A stretch of 33,613 nucleotides of DNA from CAYLUN01 sp964386865. Lineage in GTDB: Bacteria > Verrucomicrobiota > Kiritimatiellia > RFP12 > UBA1067. Within the stretch, counting starts at the first letter, position 1. The number at the start of each line of letters is the position of its first letter. Where the stretch lies: NCBI GenBank assembly GCA_964386865.1, contig CAYLUN010000061.1, positions 1-33,613 on the forward strand. Direction: 5' to 3'. A program made the translations under genes and the position numbers. This document shows positions 14,615 to 22,700 of the stretch, in pieces. Below the pieces are notes generated by a model. The model was not told the DNA's origin. It made no database searches and was given only the letters and a program-made list of their open reading frames with translations.

Positions 14615-14635
14615 GGTTACAGGTTATAGGTTACA
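14615..14635. repeat. Three tandem heptamers between serA and prmA
   Basis: GGTTACA, GGTTATA and GGTTACA follow each other directly in the short gap after the serA stop. The sequence differs from the GTCG-type heptamers in the radical SAM gene but has the same 7-base period. Confidence 0.7.
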
Positions 14636-14665
14636 AGTTGTGCGTGCGTGGCGAGGAGTACAGCG

Positions 14666-15526
14666 TTGGATGAGACATTGACCGTCGTCAGTTGCGCGGT
14701 GCCGGAGGCGTCCGTCGACGGGCTTTTCGAGCTGCTCGACGCCGACCTCTTCACGCCGACAGCGTGGTTCGATGTGGAGACGAAGGTCTCGCGCGTCGAC
14801 GTGTTTCTCGAGGACGCGTCCCGCGCCGACGAGGTGCGGGGCGCGCTCGTCGAGGCGGGCGCGCTGGCTGGGCTCGATCTCAAACCGGAACTTTCCACTC
14901 TCGCGCGCAGCGACTGGGCCGAGAGCTGGAAGCGCTTCTTCCACGTCGAGAAGGTGTCGGAGCGCGTGGTGGTTCGGCCCTCGTGGGAGCCCTACGATGC
15001 CAAGCCCGGCGAGCGCGTGATCACGCTCGACCCCGGCCTGAGCTTCGGCACGGGCAAGCATGCGACCACGCAGACCTGCCTGCGGTTTCTGGATGCGCTG
15101 GCCGCGGAGGACGCGCAGCGCTCGGTGCTCGACATGGGGTGCGGCTCGGGCATTCTCGCCATCGGCGCGCGGCTGCTGGGCTTCGCCGACGTGCGCGGGT
15201 TCGACAACGACCCCGACTGCATCGCGGTCTCGAACGAGAACGCGGGCGCCAACCGCGTGTCGATTCCCTTCGCGCTCGACGACCTCTCGCACCCTCACCC
15301 GGCGGCAGACGTCGTGGTGGCGAACATCCTGGCGCCGGTGCTGATCCGGTTCGCCCGCGAAATCGCGGGCTCGGTCACGGCCGGCCCGCAGGCGCGGCTG
15401 GTGGTCTCGGGCATCCTGGACGAGCAGTACGCGGCGGTGCGCGCGGCCTTCGAGGCGCAGGGCTTCGCCGAGGCCGAGAGCCTGCTGCTGGACATCTGGC
15501 GCAGCGGGCTGTTCCGAAGGAAATAG
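14666..15526 (+). CDS. prmA: Ribosomal protein L11 methyltransferase
   Basis: A protein of about 286 residues that methylates ribosomal protein L11. After the N-terminal substrate-recognition domain comes SDWAESWKRFFHVEKVSERV, a PrmA signature. LDPGLSFGTGKHATTQTCL follows, then the SAM-binding motif VLDMGCGSGILAIGA and motif IV as VVANILAPVLI. I prefer the TTG at 14666 because GAGGAG (14653-14658) is seven bases upstream; an in-frame GTG at 14648 without such a site would add six residues. It lies 63 bases after serA on the same strand and may share its transcript. Confidence 0.94.
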   Translation: MDETLTVVSCAVPEASVDGLFELLDADLFTPTAWFDVETKVSRVDVFLEDASRADEVRGALVEAGALAGLDLKPELSTLARSDWAESWKRFFHVEKVSERVVVRPSWEPYDAKPGERVITLDPGLSFGTGKHATTQTCLRFLDALAAEDAQRSVLDMGCGSGILAIGARLLGFADVRGFDNDPDCIAVSNENAGANRVSIPFALDDLSHPHPAADVVVANILAPVLIRFAREIAGSVTAGPQARLVVSGILDEQYAAVRAAFEAQGFAEAESLLLDIWRSGLFRRK

Positions 15527-15548
15527 GGGGCAGGCGTTAGACTTGACC

Positions 15549-15578
15549 GCGAATCCACGCGAAGGAACGCGAATCGCG
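15549..15578. repeat. Three near-identical decamers in the prmA-ruvB gap
   Basis: GCGAATCCAC, GCGAAGGAAC and GCGAATCGCG lie in direct succession in the 187-base gap between the convergent prmA and ruvB genes. All share GCGAA. I found no gene in this gap. Confidence 0.55.
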
Positions 15579-15581
15579 CGC

Positions 15582-15596
15582 GTGCCGGCTCGGCAC
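15582..15596. terminator. Short GC-rich hairpin between prmA and ruvB
   Basis: GTGCCG (15582-15587) and CGGCAC (15591-15596) form a 6-bp stem around GCT. It lies between convergent genes, a usual place for a terminator, but no T run follows on either strand. Confidence 0.3.
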
Positions 15597-15713
15597 AATC
15601 TCGCCCTCAAGCCTGTGGACAAGGCGGGCGCTGGGGGGCGAACCTGCGAGCCGTTAAAACCAATTCAAAAGCGTTTATCTTAGCGCCATTCGGGACGGCC
15701 TCCGTGCCGCGGC

Positions 15714-16730
15714 CTACAGCGGCAGCTCGTTCTGGCGCGAGGCGGGGGCGAGGCCGAGGCGGCGGTAGCACGCGGCGGTGGCCAGGCGGCCCTTGGGCGT
15801 GCGCTCCAGGTAGCCCTCTTGGATCAGGAAGGGCTCGTAGACCTCCTCGATCGTGTCGGGCTCTTCGCCCACCGAGACCGCGATGGTGTTGAGCCCCACG
15901 GGCCCGCCGCCGAACTTGTGCACCAGCGTCTCAAGGATGCGGACGTCCATCTCGTCTAGCCCCTGCGGGTCGATCTCCAGCAGCGCCAGCGCGTCGGCTG
16001 CCACGGGGCGCGTGATGTGGTTGTCCGCCCGCACCTGGGCGTAGTCGCGCACGCGGCGCAGGAGGTTGTTCGCGATGCGCGGGGTTCCGCGGGCGCGCGA
16101 GGCGATCTCTTTTGCGCCCTCTTCGTCGATGCTGACCTCCAGCTTGGCGGCGGAGCGCGTGACGATCTGGCAGAGGTCAGCGACGCCGTAGTAGTCGAGG
16201 CGGTTGGTGATGCCGAAGCGCGAGCGCAGGGGCGAGGAGATCAACCCGCTGCGGGTGGTGGCGCCGACGAGGGTGAAGCGCGGCAGCTCCAGCCGCACGG
16301 AGCGCGCGTTGGGCCCCTGGTCGATCATGATGTCGAGCACGAAGTCCTCCATGGCCGAGTAGAGGTACTCCTCCACAGTGCGCTGCATGCGGTGGATCTC
16401 GTCGATGAAGACAATGTCGCCGGGCTCGAGGCTGGTCAGCAGGCCCGCGAGGTCGCCGGGCTTGTCGATGACCGGGCCGGAGGTGGTCTTGACGTGGACG
16501 CCCATGGCCTCGCCGAGGATGAAGGCCAGCGTCGTCTTGCCGAGCCCGGGCGGCCCGGAGAGCAACACGTGGTCGAGCGCCTCCTGGCGCTGGCGGGCGG
16601 CCTCCACGGCGAGCAGAAGCCGGTCGCGGACCTTGAGCTGGCCCACGAAGTCGTCGAAGCGCGTCGGGCGGAGGCGGTTGTCAAACGACGCGTTGCGCTG
16701 GTTGAACTCTTCTGACGGCCGGGTTTGCAT
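15714..16730 (-). CDS. ruvB: Holliday junction branch migration ATPase RuvB
   Basis: A protein of 338 residues, the usual length. It is the hexameric AAA+ motor that drives branch migration with RuvA. Walker A is GPPGLGKT (59-66), Walker B is IVFIDEIH (106-113), sensor 1 is LVGATTRSGLISSPLRSRFG, and the arginine finger is in that segment. RARGTPRIANNLLRRVRDYA and KFGGGPVGLNTIAVSVGEE are RuvB signatures of the middle and winged-helix domains. The gene is alone: ruvA and ruvC are not in the window. The ATG at 16730 has no Shine-Dalgarno sequence. Confidence 0.98.
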   Translation of the reverse strand: MQTRPSEEFNQRNASFDNRLRPTRFDDFVGQLKVRDRLLLAVEAARQRQEALDHVLLSGPPGLGKTTLAFILGEAMGVHVKTTSGPVIDKPGDLAGLLTSLEPGDIVFIDEIHRMQRTVEEYLYSAMEDFVLDIMIDQGPNARSVRLELPRFTLVGATTRSGLISSPLRSRFGITNRLDYYGVADLCQIVTRSAAKLEVSIDEEGAKEIASRARGTPRIANNLLRRVRDYAQVRADNHITRPVAADALALLEIDPQGLDEMDVRILETLVHKFGGGPVGLNTIAVSVGEEPDTIEEVYEPFLIQEGYLERTPKGRLATAACYRRLGLAPASRQNELPL

Positions 16731-16740
16731 GTGGCATCTA

Positions 16741-16769
16741 TCAATAGCACAAAATGGCCCGCATCACAA
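16741..16769 (-). promoter_or_regulatory. Possible sigma70-type promoter of ruvB
   Basis: On the minus strand TTGTGA (16769-16764), a 17-base spacer and TATTGA (16746-16741) resemble -35 and -10 boxes. Transcription would begin near 16734, only a few bases before the ATG at 16730, so the mRNA would be almost leaderless. This fits the absence of a ribosome binding site. Confidence 0.4.
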
Positions 16770-16788
16770 TGGCGCGGCTGGGCGCCCA

Positions 16789-19700
16789 CTACTCCGCGAG
16801 CAGCAGGAAGTCGTACGACCAGTTGAAGGAATAGGTGATGGTGGCGCCCAGCGCGTTTTCGTAGGTCGCCTTATCGCTCGACAGGAAGTAGCCGCGCCCC
16901 TCCGCCTCGCCCGAAGCCCGCACGGGCGTCAGCACGCCCTCGTACGGGAACGACTTCGACGTGTGCGTCGCATCGTAGTCGAACCACGCCTTGAACGAGC
17001 CGGTGAAAATGCCGGTGGGCCGCGCCAGGGCGATCGTCAGGCCTACTGCGTTCGTGACGGAGTCGTAGATGTAGTCCGCTCCGTCCTTGACCGGCGTGCC
17101 GATCTTCGGGGCCGAGAGCCCGGTCATGACGCCGAGGTTGTTGGTGACCGCCAGGATCGTAAGCCCGTTCGGATCCCACCAGGCCGACTCGTAGCGGCTG
17201 GCTCCCACCCAGAGCGCGGGCGCAGGCGCGCCGCCGTCCACGGAGGCGGAGAGGGCCTTGTCGCGGTAGTAGTCATACAGGTTGCCCACCTTGGCGTACC
17301 AGCCGCCCACCAGCTGCAGGCTCCAGCTGAAGCCGGCCGCCTCGACGTCGGACGTGGACAGCGGGTTCAGGCTCGTCCAGTCGAAAGGCGAAGCCAGTGT
17401 CTGCACGACCGCCGGTACGCCGTCGGCAGGCTTGAGCCACTCCACGACGCCAAAGAGGCCTCCGCCCTTGTAGGCCGCCGGCGCCGTGTAGATCACTGTC
17501 CAGACGCGCCCGTCTTCGTCGAGCACCAGCGTTCCGCTGAGCGAGACGGCCGTGCCGTCGGCCAGCTTGCCGACGGTCTTCACGCCGCCGGCCGCATCCA
17601 CCGTAAAGGTCAGGTAGCCGCTGCCGAAGTCGCTGCCGCCCGGCAGCGAGGCGGTGAAGTAGCCCGAGAAGCCGTTGGTTAGAACCGTGGTCATGCCCGC
17701 GTCTTTCCAGACATTGCGATAGAGGGTGAGCCAGCCGTCGCCGCCCAGCTCGCCGTCAGCCTTGCCCAGCGTGGCCGGCACGGCCACTGCGAGAACGTTT
17801 GACTGGGCCGCGGGCGGCGCGCTGACCGCCAGCGTCAGCGGAAACGCGACCACGCCGACCTTCGCCGTGCTGGTCAGCCGGAACGTGTCGTCCTCGTCGA
17901 GCGACGCGTAGGAGGCTGCGCTGAAGGTGTAGTTCGATCCCCGCAACGTGATTTTTCCTGAGACCGCGCCCAGCGCCGAGACGGTCAGGGAGGCGACGCC
18001 CGCGCCCAGCTCGTCCGTGCCCGCCGTGCCGTTGAAGGTGCCCTGCGCCCAGGCCGGCAGCGCGTCGATCACGACGTAGAAGGCTTGCGGCAACGCCGCT
18101 CCCTTTGCGTTTGTGGCGGCAACCATCACCGTGAAGAGCCCCGCCTTGGTCGGCACGCCCACGATGCTGAGGCGTGCGGCGTCGAGCTTGAGGCCGGTCG
18201 GCAGGCCCGTCACCGTCACGGTCGGCGCCGACTCGGAGCTGACCGTCAGCGGCAGGGCGAACGCCACGCCAACCGTCGCGAACCGCGTTCCCGGGTTCAC
18301 GATCGAGGGGTACGCCAGCTCGGTCAGCGGCTTGAAGCTCGCGGTCACCTCGACCTGTCCGTCCGCATTGCCGTCCTCCGCTACGGCAACCGAACGCGCG
18401 AGCGCCTTGCTGCCGTTCTCCCAGCCCGTGAACACCCAGCCCGTCGCGGCTTTCGCCGTCAGGGCGAGCGGCTTGCCCGGATAGATCAAGCCCACGGCAG
18501 GGGTCACTGTTCCGCCCGCTGCGGGGTCGGCGGTGGCGGTCACCTGCACGGCGGTCTCGTCCAGCGAGATCGTGTCGGTCTTCGTGGCCGACGTGCCCAG
18601 CGCGTTGCGCACGCGGAAGTACACGGTCTTCGTCCCTTTGCCGACGGGCAGCTCAAAGGTCGGGGCGGTGCCGTAAGTCTGCCACGGGGCGGCGCCGCCG
18701 TCGAAGGTCGACGAGGCGCTCGCCTGGTATTGCGTCGGCACGCCGGTGCAGTCGTTATTGAGCGTCACGGTGCGCCGGTTGGTTCCTGCCGCACCTGCGT
18801 TGAGGGCGAGGGTTGTGACCACCGGTTTCGCCTGAGGCTGCGAGAGCGTGTCGCTGACGACGGGCGACTCGCCCGCCTGGTTCTTGACCTTGAAGTAAAC
18901 GGCCTTGGCGCCCGCGCCATCGGAGAGCGCGAACAAGGGGGCGGCGGCGTAAACCTGCCAGGCCGCGCCGTCGAAGGTCGGCGACTCGCTGGCCATGTAG
19001 TGGGTCGGCGCGTTCGAGCAGGCGTTGTTCAGCGTCACCACGCGGTCGGCGGTCGACGCCTTGCCGGCGTCGAGCGCGAACGTGTTGACGCGCGGCAGCG
19101 CCAGCTTGCGGAAGCCGAACACGTAGAGCTTGTCGGTCCGGCAGGCGAGCTCGACCACGCCGTCGGCGTTGATGTCGCTGGCGATAACGGTGCCCTGGCG
19201 CGTGCCTGCCTGGACGGAGGCCACCACGTTCAGGCGCACGTCCAGCACGCGCAGCAGGCCGGTGTTGGAGAGCGTGACGATTTCGGGCACGCCGTCGCCC
19301 GTGAGGTCGCACAGGAGCTTCACGAAGCCGACCGCGCTCTTTTCCAGCAGCTTGTTGAGCGCGCGGTCCAAAATGACGGTCTTCTCGCCCGAGGTGGTGG
19401 TCGCCACGATTTCGAGGCCGCTGTCGCCGCCCACGTCGCCCACCGCGAAGGCCCAGCCGGCGTTGTCCGGGCCGTTGTAGGTTGCCCGCGTGGCGCCGTT
19501 GGTGCCGTACACGTGGATTTGAGAGGCGCCCTTGTTGGCGGCCGCGTCGTGTCCCTCGAAGCCGAGGATCTCGCAGGCGCCGTCACCATCCAGATCGGCG
19601 AAGAGGTGATCCGCCACGCCGTCGCCGGGAGCCGGGTACACCTGCGAGAGCTTGGGCGCGCCGGCCTCGTCGACCACCACCAGATACATGTCGCCGTCCG

Positions 19701-22700
19701 TGGTGCCGCTGCCGCTGGCGCCCTTGTTCACAGCGGCGGAGCGCATCGTGACGTCGAGCGAGCCGTCGCCGTCCAGGTCCGCGACAGAAAAGGCGTTGCC
19801 GTTTGTCGGGCCGACGGGATAGTACCAGCTTTCCGTGGCGGACACGTAGTCGAACGCGGCGACGCCGCGCGGCAGGGCGTTGGTGCGGGTCGGATTGTAG
19901 CCCAGCAGCAGGGTGGGGCCGGTTAGCCCGATGGGCGCGACGGTCACATTCGTTCCGTTCGCGTGCTGTCCGGCGAAGGTTTTCAGCAGGGTGCCGTCGC
20001 CCTTGTACAGATAGGCCGCGAAGCCGGCGCCGCCGCTGCCCAGGCCGATGTCGAGCGTGCCGTCGCCGTCCACATCCTCCAGCAGCGCGGGGAAGCAGGG
20101 CCGGGGCAGCGCCACCGTGCGCTTCACCGTGCCGTCGCCGCGGTAGAGGCGCAGCTCGCTGCCGGCCGTGGCCACCAGCTCGAGCGTGCCGTCGCCGTCC
20201 ACGTCGCCGGTCAGGAGCGCTTCGGAGACCGTGCCCGTGGCGGTGAACAGGGTTGTCAGCGTGGCGGTCACGGGCACGGCTGTGCTTTCGGCGGCCGCTG
20301 CGAGCCCGGCCTGGTCGGCCCGGGGATAGCGCCAGCCGGTCCACGCCGCGGTCTGAGCGATGGTGAGGAGGCTGTCGCCGGCGATCACGTCGCCCGTGTC
20401 ATCGAACGTCGCAGCGCCTGCCAGTGTATAGGTGCCGGCACGGCCCAGCACGCTGTAGCGCAGGGTCGCCACCGCTGCATTGGTGCCGCTCCAGGTGATC
20501 GTGCGCGAGGCACGATCCCAGCTTACGTTGTGCCCTGCGAGGCCCAGCGGCTTGAGCCCGTCCGGGAGAGTTTCCTCGCATGTCCACGCGGCGGTTCCCC
20601 AGGCGGGCGTCACCGTCAGCGTGACCGTTTTGTCCGCGACAGCGCGCGAGGCCGAGCCCTTGACGATGACGGTCCACAGGGCGTACAGGGTGTGGTCGGA
20701 GGCTGTCGCGACGGCGGTGAGCGCGGTCACGTGCGCCCCTGCGCCGTCCGCGCCGGTCCACCAGCCGTCAAAGGTGTAGCCGTCGCGGACGGGCGCGGGC
20801 AGCTCGCCGTAGCTGGAGGCGAAGGTTACGCTCGTGCTGCCCGGGTCGACGGCGCCGCCCTGTGGGTTGAAGGTCACGGTGTAGGCGTTGGCCGCCCAGC
20901 TTGCGTAGAGCGTCTGCGCGGCCGTCAGCGCCACGGTCGAGCCCGCCGTGATCAGCGTGCCCGCGCCGCCGGGCTCCGTCCGCCAGCCGCCAAACGTGTA
21001 GCCGCTGCGCGCGGGCGTGGGCAGTTCGCCGTAGGGTGCGTCGAAGGTCACGCTCGTGCTGGCGGGGTCCACGGCGCCGCTTTGCGCGTCGAAGGTCACC
21101 GTGTACTCGTTCGCGGTCCACTTGGCGTAAAGCGTCTGATCCGCCGTAATCGTAACCGGCGTGGTGTCGATGACCTGCGAGCCTGCGCCGCCCGCCTCCG
21201 TCCACCAGCCGCCGAACGCGTAGCCGGTGCGCGAGGGCGTCGGCAGCGTGCCGTAGGTCGCGCTATAGGTTACGCTGGTGTTGGCGGGGTCGACGGTGCC
21301 GCCCTGCGCGTCGAAGGTCACCGTGTAGGCGGCCAGCGCCCATTTCGCGTAGAGGGTGCGGTCGTCGAGTCCGGTGACCGTGGTCGTCGAGAAGACCTGT
21401 GTGCCCGCGCCGCCGGGCTCTGTCCACCAGCCTTCGAAGGCGTGGCCGCCGCGCGTGGGCAACGGCAGCATGCCGTAGGCGCCGCCGACGGCCACGAATT
21501 TGTTGGTCGGGTCGACCGTTCCGCCCTGGGCGTCGAACAGGACGGTGCAGCCCACTGAACCTTCGGGCAGGAAGCGGGCCACGAGCGTCTGCGGGGTGGC
21601 CGTGACGAAGACGCTGAGTGTCGCGCCTGCGCTGGCGATGCCTTCCCAGCCCGCGAACAGGTAGCCGGGGTCGGGCACTGCCTGCACCGACGCCGCCAGG
21701 CTGCGGAAATAGGTGCCGGCCCAGGAGGCGCGGTTGGTGACGCCGTCCGTGGTGGGCTCGATCGGCATGCCGTTGACGACGAAGTGCCCGCCCGTGCCGC
21801 CGGGGTCACTGTTGCGGACGGTGAACTGGCCGGTGCCGCCGAGGTTGAAGTGCTCGTCGAGGTGGCCCCACAGCGCGGCGTGGCGCTCGGCGGTGTATTG
21901 CACGAGGGCGGAGTTGACGGCCTGCTGCCACTGGTCGCGCGTGTGGGCGCGGCCCCAGCGGCGGAAGTGCGTTTCGATCTCCGGCGCGATGGCTTGCGCG
22001 GCCTCGGTGATGAGGGTCTCCGTACGCGCGGGCTTGAAGGTGGTGTTTAGGAGGTTGGCGTAACGGGTGACGAAGTAGTTGCGGTAGGGCATGTACTTCC
22101 AGAGTTTGTTGACCAGGAAGCCTGGCTCGCGGACGTCGGTCATATCCTTGTCCGAGAGGTAGTCGAACATGTCGAAATCCGAGCCCTGCTCGCCGGCGAC
22201 GTCAAGGTCGTAGAGCATCCAGCGCCAGCGTGTGTCGCCGTACTTGCCGCAGGCCGCCACTTGGTTGGTGTGGGCGCGCCAGAAGTCGCAGTTGTTGATG
22301 GGCCAGTCGGTGTTGGCGAAGAAGGTCTCGGCCACGACGTAGTCGGCGAGGTTGGTCACGTCGACCCAGGCCTGCACCTGCTGGAAGTTGGCGGCGACGC
22401 TGAGCGCGTTGGACGAGATCCAGCCGATCATCGTCTCGTAGTCTTCGTCGGCGGCCTTGTCTCCGTCGATGCGCGTGATCACGACCTTGGCCTCGTTGAG
22501 CGGGTCCTCCTCGTGCATCAGGATGTCGACGTTGTCAGGCTCGAGCCCATAGCGCGTGGCGAGGTAGTGCTTGTCGTAGCTTTCGCGCAGATTGTTGATG
22601 CCCCAGTACTGGCCGTTGAGGTAGGTGACCGTGGGGCGGTAGGCCATGAGAGAGATGTCCAGGCTTCTGGAGATGCGGTGGAAGGTCGCGTCCTTCATCA

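Noticed and set aside
18085..21558. Long plus-strand open frames opposite the giant CotH gene
   Set aside because: Low-complexity translations; the minus strand shows continuous domain structure across the whole stretch.
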